Positions 9,346-18,935 of a DNA stretch of 64,000 nucleotides are shown here, in pieces. A program made the translations under genes and the position numbers. The DNA is from Vibrio metoecus (GTDB lineage Bacteria > Pseudomonadota > Gammaproteobacteria > Enterobacterales > Vibrionaceae), in assembly GCF_000696385.1 (NCBI RefSeq), contig NZ_JJMN01000046.1, forward strand, positions 1-64,000, written 5' to 3'. The notes beneath the pieces were generated by a model. It did not search any database and was not told the origin of the DNA. It saw only the letters and a program-made list of their open reading frames with translations. The number at the start of each line of letters is the position of its first letter. The stretch's first letter is position 1.

Positions 9346-10500
9346 GTGGAAATCCATTATTCTGCACCAAACCGCATTGCGGTGCCTGTTATTGCCTTAA
9401 CTCTGTATGCAATTGCCGCTGGCTACTTAATGAGCCTAGTGCCTTTAATGCTGCCGCATTACCAACTCGAATCTGATTTGGCCAGTTGGCTGGCAAGCGT
9501 TTTTTATGCCGGATTATTAGCGGGCGCGCTGATTGCAGAGCCTTTCGTTAATCGTTTAGGCCACCGTAAAGCCTTTGTATGGTGTTTGAGCTTACTGCAA
9601 CTGTCGATTGTGGTTATGCCGCTATTGCCCTACGCCAGTGTTTGCCTTTTGGCGCGTTTGGTCGCAGGTATCGCCGTAGCTGGCATTTTTGTGGTGGTGG
9701 AATCTTGGTTACTGCATGGCGATGAACAAGGTCGCGCGAAGCGTCTTGGCATTTACATGGTGTCACTCTATGGCGGTACTGCACTCGGACAAATGGCGAT
9801 TGGCCAACTGGGTGTGGCAGGTGCCGTGCCTTTTATTGCGATCACCACACTACTATTGATTGCTTCCATGGTGCTGATGTACGTAGATTCGGATCAGCCT
9901 TCCACGCAGCAAGCCAGCTCACTTTCATTGCATCAGATTTTCAAGCTCAGTAAAGCGGCGATGATCGGCTGCCTAGTTTCGGGCCTGACATTAGGAGCAA
10001 TTTACGGTTTGATGCCGGTGGAACTTGCCAATCGTGGCATTAGCCACACCGATCTGGGTAACTTAATGGCGCTGGTGATTTTGGGCGGCATGGCGGTTCA
10101 ACCTCTGGTGCCTTGGCTGTCTAAATTTTTAGGTCGCACTCTGCAGATGGCGCTGTTCTGCTTACTTGGCACAGCAGCTATCGCGCTGACCGTGTTTGAT
10201 GATTCGCTGCTCGTACTGGGCGTTAGCCTATTTATTTTAGGCATGGCGACCTTCGCCCTCTACCCAATCGCGATTAATTTAGGCTGCGATAAATTAGATG
10301 CGAGCTACATTGTTTCCGCAACCCAAGTGATGCTGCTCAGCTACAGCGTAGGCTCGGTGGTAGGTCCGGTATTGGCCGATTGGTTTATGCAAGATCGCCA
10401 CGGCTTGATGGCTTACTTGTTTGCCATCCTACTCGCGACTTGTTTGTATATGCTGATCAAAAGCGTCAAAACCAAACGCCAATGGGTGGCGGGCGAGTAA
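9346..10500 (+). CDS. MFS transporter, YcaD-like
   Basis: Major facilitator superfamily inner-membrane carrier of 384 residues with about 12 hydrophobic segments. The cytoplasmic loop between helices 2 and 3 has the MFS signature region NRLGHRKAF. Helix 4-5 carries GIFVVVESWLL, typical of the YcaD/YfkF subgroup, whose substrates are not firmly known. The start is a GTG at 9346; no better ATG with a ribosome site is present upstream. It stands alone, followed by a terminator at 10513-10551. The specific substrate cannot be inferred. Confidence 0.85.
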   Translation: MEIHYSAPNRIAVPVIALTLYAIAAGYLMSLVPLMLPHYQLESDLASWLASVFYAGLLAGALIAEPFVNRLGHRKAFVWCLSLLQLSIVVMPLLPYASVCLLARLVAGIAVAGIFVVVESWLLHGDEQGRAKRLGIYMVSLYGGTALGQMAIGQLGVAGAVPFIAITTLLLIASMVLMYVDSDQPSTQQASSLSLHQIFKLSKAAMIGCLVSGLTLGAIYGLMPVELANRGISHTDLGNLMALVILGGMAVQPLVPWLSKFLGRTLQMALFCLLGTAAIALTVFDDSLLVLGVSLFILGMATFALYPIAINLGCDKLDASYIVSATQVMLLSYSVGSVVGPVLADWFMQDRHGLMAYLFAILLATCLYMLIKSVKTKRQWVAGE

Positions 10501-10512
10501 CCTTCTTTTAGG

Positions 10513-10556
10513 GCAAGTTTCTATCACTCAGCGTGAGGGAGAGAAACTTGCTTTTC
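10513..10556 (+). terminator. Terminator of the MFS gene
   Basis: The arms GCAAGTTTCT (10513-10522) and AGAAACTTGC (10542-10551) form a stem that is followed by TTTT, 12 nt past the stop codon. Confidence 0.75.
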
Positions 10557-10626
10557 CGGCCCAAGCTTAATCTAAGCTTCATATTTGCCCCATACAGTCA
10601 TCATAAACCGAATCATTGATGTCACT

Positions 10627-11416
10627 GTGAAACCACTCAAACGCTACCAATACGAACGCTACGCCGTTTTGTGCAACCTCGCTTATCCGCGCATTTTTAA
10701 GCAAACTCGTTACGGGTTTGATCCTAACGGACAGCGTGTGATCACCAATCAGTTTGGCAAAATCATGATCCGAGTATTGTGGAGCCGAGCGAGCGATGAA
10801 GTGGTCGTTGTGATTAAAGGCTCACACAGCCTCACCGACTGGCTACTCAACTTCGCGGTTTGGACACGCAGTTGCCGCCATTTAGGACTGCAATACCGCA
10901 TTCATGCTGGTTTTTATCACTTACTGCATCAAGAGAGCCAACCGAGCCGCAACCAAGATACGCTTGGCATGACGGTGATTGAAAAACTGGAACAGACCCT
11001 ACTGCCGCTGATTGAACAAGGCAAACGCATTGCAATCACCGGACACTCTTCCGGCGGCGCGATTGGCTGCGTGTTTGCGGACTATTTTGAGCGAAAATAT
11101 CCCACGCACTATCAAGCGAGTCGTCACTTTTGGTCAACCTGCGATCGGGGATTGGCGCTTTCCGAAATACTATGGGCTGGCTCATAAAACCTATCGCATC
11201 TGCTGCGATCTGGACATCGTAACCTTCATGCCACCCGTGCCATTTCTGTACTGGCATGCCGGAAAATTACTCTGGCTGTACAACGGCAGAATTTACGAAA
11301 ATACACCAACATGGGAGCGTTTAGGGCGTTCGATCATCAGTTGGTTAATTCGACCGTTTTCTTATCACTTGATGAGTAAATACATACGTAATAAAGATTT
11401 TTTTGATGATCGCTAA
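10627..11416 (+). pseudogene. Lipase (class 3-like) with frame break
   Basis: Alpha/beta hydrolase of the lipase class 3 type, split by one frameshift. The first frame (from a GTG at 10627, or a TTG at 10585) contains the nucleophile elbow GHSSGG with the catalytic Ser. The second frame resumes at about 11097 and carries RVVTFGQPAIGD, the block that normally follows the elbow, then DIVTF with a likely catalytic Asp, and ends at 11416. Removing one A from the AAAA run at 11094-11097 joins the two halves into a protein of about 262 residues with no loss of similarity. Either a sequencing error or a young pseudogene is possible; I favour error because both halves look conserved. Confidence 0.75.
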
Positions 11417-11446
11417 TCCATTCCGAAATTACGTTTTACATCTGCT

Positions 11447-12943
11447 TCATACCCGTCCATTATGCTTAATGCGATGTTTCTCGATCACCATATCCGAGAT
11501 GCTGCGCACAACCTTATGACTTGCCGCCTCCGCTTTTGATACAGCATTAACCACACCATTAAGTACTGAATCATCCGCCATCCAGTCTTTGGTAACCAGT
11601 GCCATGGCTTGCTGCATATATTGATGTACATCTCGATGAAATGGCTCAGTTTCACGATACGATGGAAGATGACTAAATGAGTGGAAACCTTGCCCTTCGT
11701 AATACCATTTTCCAAATCGGCAGTTATGATGATTCACACCCACAGCATGTGCTTCATGCCCATCACCGTGGTTTTCTAAACCTATGTAGCCATTTTGCAT
11801 ATAGATAATGTGATCCAACTTAACCAAAGAGGCAAAAGAGACATCCTTAGCTTCACTCACTAATGAAATTGATTTTTGCGATGCATTGGTCACTTGCTCA
11901 AAACTGATAGAAAAATTATTTATCGTATCACTCGCCATTTGAGTGTATTTTTCCGCATCCATCGTTTGACGAACCATTTCAGAAATTTGGTTCGTCAGCG
12001 AAGAGATCACTCCACTGATCTCAACAGTTGAGGTTCTCGTCCTATCCGCGAGTAACCTAACCTCATCCGCAACCACCGCAAATCCTCGTCCCAGATCGCC
12101 TGCCCGAGCGGCTTCTATAGCCGCATTCAAAGCCAGTAAATTGGTCTGCTCAGCAATATCCGTAATCATACTCACGGTTTCTGAAATTCTTACGCTGTCT
12201 TGCCCTAGCTTTTGAGCTCTTTCACCCATTTGCTTCATGCGTGAATTCATATTGTTAAGCTCATTACTTAGATCTTTGACCAACGATCGGCTCTCTTCTG
12301 CGCCATCACGACTTTCCGTTGCGATTACTATGACATCGTCCATTTTGTTCGATAACGCAACCATCTCTTCTTGGTTGTTTTTTAATTTTATCAATAGATT
12401 AGAAGTATTTGTTTTATGTAGTTCGCTGCGCAATCGATCTTGCCTAGAAAAAACATAAGCATCTTGCATGGATTGAACCGCTTTATTGATGTTTTTCATC
12501 GTGTGTGAAAATTCACCCGGTAAGCCATCATGAAACCCTTTACGATGAAACTGAATCGTTGCGCGGTTTTTTACAAAAGTATTGGAGAGTTCCTTAAAGT
12601 TAGTTTCCACAATGTCTAACAAATCATTGAGTTCCCACGCCACATGCCCTACTTCACCCAATCCTTTGGTATTTGTGATACGAACATGGATATTACCGTT
12701 TTTAGATTCAGCCAAAACCTCTCGAATTCGCTCTAACACGGCTAATGGCTTTTGGTGATCATAAAGGGCATAAAAAGTAAACAAAACACTGGCAGCAGGT
12801 ATGACTAAATTAGAAAGATGAAAGCCATACAAAAATATATTTGTCGCTGATAGGGCAATATTAATCAGGACAAAAACCATACACATCAGAATAAATTTCT
12901 GCCTTAAAAATAGAAACTTCTTACTTACCTGACTGGTACGCAT
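11447..12943 (-). CDS. Methyl-accepting chemotaxis protein with C-terminal CZB zinc domain
   Basis: Transmembrane-anchored chemoreceptor of 498 residues with no sizeable periplasmic domain: two adjacent N-terminal hydrophobic segments, then a HAMP-like linker and the signalling hairpin tip ([18 protein letters not shown]). After it comes a chemoreceptor zinc-binding (CZB) domain with its His ligands and the CRFGKW motif plus HRDVH. The ATG ending at 12943 follows AGGAGAG. It lies just after the PAS-protein gene, whose restored stop is inside this ribosome site, so the two are probably co-translated. The layout suggests an energy or redox/zinc sensor assembled from two polypeptides, the PAS protein being the sensory part. 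This is inference. Confidence 0.88.
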   Translation of the reverse strand: MRTSQVSKKFLFLRQKFILMCMVFVLINIALSATNIFLYGFHLSNLVIPAASVLFTFYALYDHQKPLAVLERIREVLAESKNGNIHVRITNTKGLGEVGHVAWELNDLLDIVETNFKELSNTFVKNRATIQFHRKGFHDGLPGEFSHTMKNINKAVQSMQDAYVFSRQDRLRSELHKTNTSNLLIKLKNNQEEMVALSNKMDDVIVIATESRDGAEESRSLVKDLSNELNNMNSRMKQMGERAQKLGQDSVRISETVSMITDIAEQTNLLALNAAIEAARAGDLGRGFAVVADEVRLLADRTRTSTVEISGVISSLTNQISEMVRQTMDAEKYTQMASDTINNFSISFEQVTNASQKSISLVSEAKDVSFASLVKLDHIIYMQNGYIGLENHGDGHEAHAVGVNHHNCRFGKWYYEGQGFHSFSHLPSYRETEPFHRDVHQYMQQAMALVTKDWMADDSVLNGVVNAVSKAEAASHKVVRSISDMVIEKHRIKHNGRV

Positions 12944-12953
12944 GCGAACTCTC

Positions 12954-13485
12954 CTAATTCTGGTATTGCTTATACAATGCCAGCACAAACTCTTCGTAAG
13001 ACTGTTGATGTTGTTGAGAGATCATCTCCACTAAGCCGTTCCATGATTTCTCTGGCGCCTCTATTTTTATTCATGCGCAGCTCATTACTCATCATATCGC
13101 TGTATAGCTGGGAGATAACCTTAATCGCTTGCTTTTCCGGTGCTCGACGTACGGAGTAATACCCAACCAATTTTTTCCTATTCATGATGTCTGGTGTGAT
13201 ATTCGCAAACACCCAATAGTAGTTTTTATCCGCAGTATAGTTTTTAACAAACCCAAAGAACTCATCACCGAACTTCAGTGTTTTCCATAGACCATAAAAA
13301 ACACCTCTGGGCATAGAGGGGTGTCGAATAATGTTGTGATTTTGGTTGAGTAGCTGTTGTTCAGAATAATTAGACACACGCATAAATGTTCGATTTGCGT
13401 AGGTAATTTTTCCTTGAACATCTGTTTTACTGATAATAAGTTCATCACGCGAAAAGGTGATTTCTTTTTCTTGGGGAGATGACAT
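12954..13485 (-). pseudogene. Aer-type PAS domain protein, one frame break
   Basis: Single-domain PAS protein resembling the N-terminal FAD-binding PAS of the aerotaxis receptor Aer: FSRDELIISKTD, ITYANRTFM and the NIIRHPSMP block. As sequenced, the first frame runs out at 12970 after a non-conserved tail. Removing one base from the A5 run (T5 on the plus strand, 13064-13068) restores a tail that includes [10 protein letters not shown] and ends [12 protein letters not shown], typical of this family, with a stop at 12954. Restored length is about 176 residues. The ATG ending at 13485 has GAGG five bases upstream. It probably relays oxygen or redox status to the MCP encoded next. Confidence 0.8.
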
Positions 13486-13685
13486 TTTTGCCTCAACAAT
13501 AATAGCCAACTCAAATAACTATATGTGTTAAGTAGCATCTAGCAAGGCAGATTCCCGCAATTATTTCAAAATTCTAGAGATCAATTACAGATTAGAAAAA
13601 ACTAAAAACGATCCAAACCAAGTTATCAATCGCTCAAAGCAAAATGGAATAAAAACAAGAAGAAATTAGACATGAAGAAAGAGTA

Positions 13686-13759
13686 TGGAGGCGCGTCCCG
13701 GAGTCGAACCGAGGTTCACGGATTTGCAATCCGCTGCATGGCCACTCTGCCAACGCGCC
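13686..13759 (-). tRNA. tRNA-Cys (GCA)
   Basis: A 74-nt cloverleaf with an encoded CCA end. The acceptor strands GGCGCGT and ACGCGCC pair over 7 bp, the T arm contains GGTTCGA, and the anticodon loop is TTGCAAA, giving anticodon GCA. It lies 24 nt downstream of tRNA-Leu on the same strand, so they are likely one transcript. It is identical to the copy at 17240-17313. Confidence 0.97.
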
Positions 13760-13783
13760 TTAATGGATGTGTCTTGAGGATGA

Positions 13784-13870
13784 TGGTGCCCCGGGCCGGA
13801 CTTGAACCGGCACGACTCGAAAGTCGAGGGATTTTAAATCCCTTGTGTCTACCGATTTCACCACCAGGGC
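13784..13870 (-). tRNA. tRNA-Leu (UAA)
   Basis: An 87-nt class II tRNA with the long variable arm (stem CTCGACTTTCGAGTC), T-loop GGTTCAA and an encoded CCA. The anticodon loop TTTAAAA gives anticodon UAA. It is upstream of and co-oriented with tRNA-Cys. Confidence 0.96.
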
Positions 13871-14055
13871 AACGCATACTGCGATGGAAGACACCATCTG
13901 TTCTAACGAGCTTTGCCGTGAGAACGAGGCGTACTTTAACGGATTGAGATTTCTGGTCAATAAGAAATTTTCATTAATTTAATCAAGTGATTAAAAAGCG
14001 ATCCACAAAGTACAAATGACACGCACAACGCCTAAAAACCACGCAACCTTAAATG

Positions 14056-14724
14056 TTAATATGATTCAAACGCTAACGCTTTTTTCTCGATTTGGCGGAA
14101 GATCAAGGTCAGAATGCCATTCACCGCAAGGTAAAATGCCCCAGCAACCCCAAAGACTGTCAGCGTATCGTAGGTTTGGGCGTTGATGCGTTGCGCATAG
14201 CCCATCAAATCCATAATGGTGATCGTGCTAGCCAACGAAGTGCCTTTAAACACCAAAATCACTTCGTTGGAATAGGCTGGCACCGCACGGCGCAAGGCAT
14301 AAGGTAGCAACACTCGTAGCGTTGCAATCTTATTCATGCCCAATGCGCGGCACGCTTGCCACTGCCCACTAGGAATGGCGTTAAATGCGCCTTTAAACAG
14401 TTGCGTGCTGTACGCTGCCGTGTTGAGCGCCAAAGCAAACATAGCGCAAAACCATGGTTGGCTGAGCCATACCCAAAGTACACTTTCGCGGATCCATTCA
14501 AACTGCCCAGGGCCGTAATACACCAAGAAAATTTGCACCAACAGCGGAGTGCCAGTGAACAAGGTGATCACCGCACGGCTAAACCAATGCACAACGGGCG
14601 TGCGCATGACTAAGCTCACGGTCATCAAGAGCGACAATATGCAACCCACTAGCAGCGAAGCCGCCGTCAGTTGCAAACTGGTGCCTAGGCCTTCAAGCAA
14701 TTGCCATAGATGTTGCTCTTTCAT
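14056..14724 (-). CDS. artM: Arginine ABC transporter permease ArtM
   Basis: Inner-membrane permease of the polar amino-acid (HisMQ/ArtQM) family, 222 residues with about five membrane segments. The cytoplasmic EAA loop for contact with the ATPase is visible as AFNAIPSGQWQACRALGMN. It partners with ArtQ, ArtP and the binding protein for arginine import. Its start overlaps the artQ stop by four bases. It is the last gene of the artPIQM operon, in the same order as E. coli. Arginine as substrate is inferred from operon order and the ARG-like boxes upstream. Confidence 0.9.
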   Translation of the reverse strand: MKEQHLWQLLEGLGTSLQLTAASLLVGCILSLLMTVSLVMRTPVVHWFSRAVITLFTGTPLLVQIFLVYYGPGQFEWIRESVLWVWLSQPWFCAMFALALNTAAYSTQLFKGAFNAIPSGQWQACRALGMNKIATLRVLLPYALRRAVPAYSNEVILVFKGTSLASTITIMDLMGYAQRINAQTYDTLTVFGVAGAFYLAVNGILTLIFRQIEKKALAFESY

Positions 14725-15410
14725 GCGTTGGCTCCTTGGCTATGGCTCATACCCTGTACGGCAAATTTGTGATCAATGACTTTCACGGCGCGTTGTGTGA
14801 TCAATGTGATGACCAGATACACCGCGGCTGCCGTAGCATACCAAGTAAAAGCTTCATGAGTTGCGGCAGAAGTGAGTTGCGCTTGCTTGAGCAGATCCGT
14901 CACCCCAATCAAAGAAACTAACGCGGTATCTTTAAGTAACACTAGCCATTGGTTCATTAAACCCGGCAACGCGTGGCGTACCGCCTGCGGCAGCACAATC
15001 CGGAAGAACGCATGAGCCGGCGGAATACCTAATGCGCTAGCCGCTTCACGCTGCCCTCTGCCCACAGCTTTGAGTGCGCCACGCAACGTCTGCGCAGCGT
15101 ACGAAGCAAAAATCAGCGAGAGCGCAATCACACCAGAGATAAACGGGCTGATCTCAATGAATTCACCAGTAAGCAAAAACAGCACTTGGGTCGAGCCAAA
15201 ATAGATAAACAACACCACTAACAGCTCAGGCAAACCGCGGATCACCGTGACCAACAAGGTGGTTGGCCATTTGATCAGCTTGAGTTTTGCCATTTCACCG
15301 CCAGCAAAGACCAGTGCCAATAGTAAACCGACCAGCAAGCTGGCCAACGCAATTTGTAGCGTCATCCAGCTTGCTTGGACTAGTGATAAAGAGTAGCCCG
15401 TTAACACCAT
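14721..15410 (-). CDS. artQ: Arginine ABC transporter permease ArtQ
   Basis: Second permease of the importer. The frame is open upstream through the end of the binding-protein gene, but I use the ATG ending at 15410 (229 residues, MVLTGYSLSLVQASW), which sits one base after the artI stop and fits family length. The EAA loop is present as ALKAVGRGQREAASALGIPP. About five membrane helices are visible. Stop-start spacing on both sides shows translational coupling with artI and artM. Confidence 0.9.
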   Translation of the reverse strand: MVLTGYSLSLVQASWMTLQIALASLLVGLLLALVFAGGEMAKLKLIKWPTTLLVTVIRGLPELLVVLFIYFGSTQVLFLLTGEFIEISPFISGVIALSLIFASYAAQTLRGALKAVGRGQREAASALGIPPAHAFFRIVLPQAVRHALPGLMNQWLVLLKDTALVSLIGVTDLLKQAQLTSAATHEAFTWYATAAAVYLVITLITQRAVKVIDHKFAVQGMSHSQGANA

Positions 15411-15411
15411 C

Positions 15412-16143
15412 TTAGTTTCCGAAGTACTTATTGAAGATCGCGGCGTATTCGCCATTTTCTTTCACGGCTTCCAACGCGGCGTTCAGTTGATCAAGCAGCG
15501 CTTGGTTATCTTTATTCACCGCAATACCAAAACCATTGCCGAAGTACTGTGCATTCGTGACACGCTCACCGACGTAAGCGAGGTTGTTATCCCCCTTAAA
15601 CCACTCCGCGACAACGGCCGTGTCACCAAATACCGAATCAATACGGCCATTTTTCATATCGATGAACGCATCTTGGTAGCTTGAGTATGGCACCGCGACC
15701 ACGTCCGACAGTTGCTCAAGTAGGAAACTTTGGTGAGTCGAGCCATTTTGCACACCAACACGTTTGCCTTTCAGCGCGGCTTGATCCGCCACTTTGCCCG
15801 CCAGAGAAACGAAGGCGGCTGAGTTGTCGTAGTACGGATTGGAGAAATTCACCTGCTCTAAACGCGCTTCGGTGATGTCCATTGCCGAAATGGCGGCATC
15901 ATAACGTTTGAATTTCAGTGCTGGAATCAAGCTGTCAAACGCTTGGTTGTGAAAGCTACATTTCGCTTCAAGTTGCTTACACAGCGCATTGGCTAAATCC
16001 ACATCAAAACCTTGGATTTGGTTGTTCTCATCCATGTATTCGAACGGCGCGTAAGTCGCTTCCATCACAAACTTGATCTCTTGTTGCGCAGCTGCGCTAG
16101 CAGAAACCAAACCAATCAAAGACGCAAGTAGGATCTTTTTCAT
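15412..16143 (-). CDS. artI: Periplasmic arginine-binding protein ArtI/ArtJ type
   Basis: Solute-binding protein (family 3) of 243 residues that captures the amino acid in the periplasm and hands it to ArtQM. A Sec signal peptide is clear (MKKILLASLIGLVSASAAAQ), followed by the mature motif FVMEATYAPFEYMDENNQIQ and GFDVDLANALCKQL. The ATG ending at 16143 is chosen because it opens the signal peptide; an upstream in-frame ATG would add 13 polar residues. It lies between artP and artQ. Only one binding protein is present here, unlike the artI/artJ pair of E. coli. Confidence 0.9.
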   Translation of the reverse strand: MKKILLASLIGLVSASAAAQQEIKFVMEATYAPFEYMDENNQIQGFDVDLANALCKQLEAKCSFHNQAFDSLIPALKFKRYDAAISAMDITEARLEQVNFSNPYYDNSAAFVSLAGKVADQAALKGKRVGVQNGSTHQSFLLEQLSDVVAVPYSSYQDAFIDMKNGRIDSVFGDTAVVAEWFKGDNNLAYVGERVTNAQYFGNGFGIAVNKDNQALLDQLNAALEAVKENGEYAAIFNKYFGN

Positions 16144-16216
16144 TGCAATACTCCATGTGTTCTGCGAAATCTGGCACATCACTGGCCAGAATCTGTGGGC
16201 TAATATCAGTAACTTT

Positions 16217-16945
16217 TTAATGTTTTAAATAATCGGCAAACTGTTGAGTCTGCGGATGGGTAAATGAGGCGTGCGTGCCGTGTTCAACAATGCGCCCTTT
16301 TTCGAGGTAGAGCACATGGCTGGCGATTTTCTTGGCAAAGTCGACTTCATGGGTCACCACCACTTGCGTGATCCCTGTGCCACTTAACTCTTTGATAATT
16401 TTCACAACTTGATTGGTGATCTCAGGGTCCAGAGCCGCTGTCGGCTCATCAAACAGCAGTACATCCGGCTTCATCATCAGTGCACGCGCAATCGCCACAC
16501 GCTGCTGCTGGCCACCCGAGAGCTGTAGCGGCCACGCATCGGCTTTATCTGCCAATTGCAATGTTTTCAGGATGTCCATCGCTTGCTGTTTAGCTTGCGT
16601 TTTCGCCACGCCTGCAACTTTCATAGGGGCTTCCACCAGATTTTCCAACACGGTCATATGTGGCCATAAATGGTATTGCTGAAACACCATACCCACTTTG
16701 CGACGTAGCGCTAAGCCTTGTTGCTCAGAAGGATGGGTTGAAAAATCAAAAGATTGGTTCGCGATATGCAGTTGGCCGTTATCGGCAGTTTCTAATAGGT
16801 TGAGCACGCGCAGCAAAGAACTTTTACCCGCACCACTAGGGCCAAGTAACACTAAGGTTTCGCCTTTCGCGCATTCAAAATGGATGTCGTGCAGCACCTG
16901 AGTGGTGCCATAAGACTTGTTAATTCCGTTAACTCGAATACTCAT
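16217..16945 (-). CDS. artP: Arginine ABC transporter ATP-binding protein ArtP
   Basis: Cytoplasmic ATPase of the importer, 242 residues. The Walker A motif is GPSGAGKSS, the signature is LSGGQQQ and the Walker B region is [13 protein letters not shown], with the H-loop in VVTHEVDF. I use the ATG ending at 16945 ([13 protein letters not shown]), which matches the family N-terminus; an ATG 15 bases upstream is the alternative. It is the first gene of the operon and is preceded by ARG-box-like sequence at 16993-17027. Confidence 0.92.
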   Translation of the reverse strand: MSIRVNGINKSYGTTQVLHDIHFECAKGETLVLLGPSGAGKSSLLRVLNLLETADNGQLHIANQSFDFSTHPSEQQGLALRRKVGMVFQQYHLWPHMTVLENLVEAPMKVAGVAKTQAKQQAMDILKTLQLADKADAWPLQLSGGQQQRVAIARALMMKPDVLLFDEPTAALDPEITNQVVKIIKELSGTGITQVVVTHEVDFAKKIASHVLYLEKGRIVEHGTHASFTHPQTQQFADYLKH

Positions 16946-16992
16946 GCTGACATACTGCATTAATTATCATCTGGCATTCATACTACTACGAA

Positions 16993-17027
16993 TGTATTTT
17001 TATGCAATAAAAATGTATAAAAACCAA
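16993..17027 (-). promoter_or_regulatory. Tandem ARG-box-like ArgR operator upstream of artP
   Basis: The 14-mer TGTATTTTTATGCA (16993-17006) matches the ArgR consensus TGAAT-W4-ATTCA at 12 of 14 positions. A weaker copy beginning TGTATAAAAAC lies at 17014-17027. Centre-to-centre distance is 21 bp, which is the spacing of paired 18-bp ARG boxes in E. coli. The site lies 48 bp upstream of the artP start, where a repressor of an arginine importer would be expected. Confidence 0.55.
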
Positions 17028-17194
17028 GACAACTGAGTTTTTGTATAAAAAATCGTCATTAGAATAGCAAAAACGACTGGTTAAACCACACACAGATGCA
17101 TAAAGCGTGATAAGCAAATAGGAAATACTCTCTAAGGAGCGATGGGATATAAATGGGGTATAGAATGAGGACTTGATTGAAAAACATCAGGCAC

Positions 17195-17216
17195 AAAAAA
17201 ACCAGCACGTGGCTGG
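17195..17216 (-). terminator. Terminator of the second tRNA-Cys
   Basis: The CCAGC/GCTGG stem with a 5-nt loop (17202-17216) is followed on the minus strand by seven T residues (17195-17201), 24 nt beyond the tRNA 3' end. Confidence 0.75.
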
Positions 17217-17239
17217 CTTAAGCGTTAACTTCAGAAAAA

Positions 17240-17313
17240 TGGAGGCGCGTCCCGGAGTCGAACCGAGGTTCACGGATTTGCAATCCGCTGCATGGCCACT
17301 CTGCCAACGCGCC
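17240..17313 (-). tRNA. tRNA-Cys (GCA), second copy
   Basis: A 74-nt gene identical in sequence to the tRNA-Cys at 13686-13759, with the same GCA anticodon and an encoded CCA. It stands alone and has its own terminator. Together with the first copy it brackets the art operon as direct repeats. Confidence 0.97.
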
Positions 17314-17481
17314 TCTGAAGTCAAACAAGGTTATCGCCCTTGCTGCTTTCGCTGCGTACTTTACGGATTATGCGAGTCGAGTCAAATAAAAAAAGGCAAT
17401 CGTGGTTCGTTTGCTGAGAATTACAACGATTTGTTTAACTAGCACACAACATAGCACACCACGACATGGGTTTACCGCCCG

Positions 17482-18927
17482 TTACCACTTCTTCATTAAG
17501 CGTCCAACCAAACTTGGATGATAGCTCCAGCAGTGATCAAACATGCTCATCAACTGCGGGTTACCGTATTTAGAGAGGCTAATTGCATGGAAGCGATTTT
17601 TACGAGCTTTCAGTGCAGCGACTTTTGCCAGCAGTTCTTCACTCTGTTTCGGTGCAATGAAATCCGACATGACCACTAAATCACCGTTGCGGTATTTATC
17701 GCTACTCATTAACTCGATGGATTTTAAAATCACTGGCTCAAAGTCTGTACCGCCGTGGAAAGTGTAGCTGAGAAAATCGCTCGCTTCACGTAACCCATCT
17801 TGGCGAGTTAATTCATAAGTAATGAACTCGGAGGAAAACAGCATCACATAACAATCACGATCTTCTGCCAGCGCGATTTGCATTAAGGCGTAAGCCATGG
17901 CTTTGGCACATTGTTCTGGGAAACCACTCATCGATCCTGATGCATCAACGCAAAGTACAAACGGTCCTTTTTCGATATCAACTTGTTTGTTGTCAGGACG
18001 ATGGGCACGCACCTTACGCAGAGTGCGTGATTTCCCCTGCATGCGATAATTCATTAACCGTTTGTCGACTAAATGCTTATAAAACACCACTTCCAGTTCT
18101 GGGTAAGCCAAGAACATGGTTTCGTTAGGCAATAATTTATTCAGATCGTCGCTTTCGTGAATGCCGACAATATCATCGGTGGCTTCGTCCGAACGTTCCT
18201 CAACCATTTGTAGCTCTTCAGCGGGCGCACGGTTGAGATCAGGATCGTCCACCTGCCCTGCCATTCGTCCAAGTTGCTCAGCGATCTCCTGCATCCCTTT
18301 GTGTTTTTTGAGGAACTCTGCGTAACGCTTCATCACACTCAAATCACCACGGCTTAATTTTGCAGAGGCCATATCCCAAAGCCGGCCAACGATCGCCTCA
18401 TCACCTGCAGCGGTGACATTGTCCATATTGCGCATAGTTTCCATGCGCTGATAAAGATCGGCAAACATGCGTTCTTTATTGGCAGTAAGTTCTAGTAACT
18501 GAGCTTGGCGAATCGCATCGGACAGGGATTTATACCATTGATCGCAAAAGAAATGAGGAAACATTGGGTTATGGTGTAGCTGCTCTTTTTCGATCAAGCG
18601 GCGCGCTTCCAAATAAAATGCGGAATCCCACTCTAGCTTTTTAAGCACCTCAGGGACTTGCGTGAAGAAGGTTTCCTCATCCCAATGAATCACTTCTTGA
18701 TAAAGCGCTAACTCACGTTGAAAACGCTCCGTTTCGCACACTTTAGTCATACGGCGGCGAACATTACTTCGCCACTTGAGTAGGTGGTTTTTCACCGAGG
18801 TGCCAACACCTCGGTTTTCTGCCATCATCATGACCTGTGAACGCGCGATCAAATCATTGACCGCAGTGTCAATTAACCCTGACTCCGCAATGCTTAACAC
18901 CAGATTGAACGCATCCGCACCTAGCAT
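17482..18927 (-). CDS. viaA: ViaA, VWA-domain partner of RavA
   Basis: Cytoplasmic protein of 481 residues, close to the 483 of E. coli ViaA. The C-terminal half is a von Willebrand A domain with the MIDAS motif DASGSMSGF (around residue 325), a downstream GGTDF threonine loop and VVMSDFIA. The N-terminal half is the ViaA-specific helical region, including GRLWDMASAKLSRGD. The gene follows ravA by 8 bp. In E. coli the RavA-ViaA pair is linked to Fe-S/respiratory complex maturation and aminoglycoside sensitivity; that role is assumed, not shown, here. Confidence 0.92.
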   Translation of the reverse strand: MLGADAFNLVLSIAESGLIDTAVNDLIARSQVMMMAENRGVGTSVKNHLLKWRSNVRRRMTKVCETERFQRELALYQEVIHWDEETFFTQVPEVLKKLEWDSAFYLEARRLIEKEQLHHNPMFPHFFCDQWYKSLSDAIRQAQLLELTANKERMFADLYQRMETMRNMDNVTAAGDEAIVGRLWDMASAKLSRGDLSVMKRYAEFLKKHKGMQEIAEQLGRMAGQVDDPDLNRAPAEELQMVEERSDEATDDIVGIHESDDLNKLLPNETMFLAYPELEVVFYKHLVDKRLMNYRMQGKSRTLRKVRAHRPDNKQVDIEKGPFVLCVDASGSMSGFPEQCAKAMAYALMQIALAEDRDCYVMLFSSEFITYELTRQDGLREASDFLSYTFHGGTDFEPVILKSIELMSSDKYRNGDLVVMSDFIAPKQSEELLAKVAALKARKNRFHAISLSKYGNPQLMSMFDHCWSYHPSLVGRLMKKW

Positions 18928-18935
18928 AGTAACCC

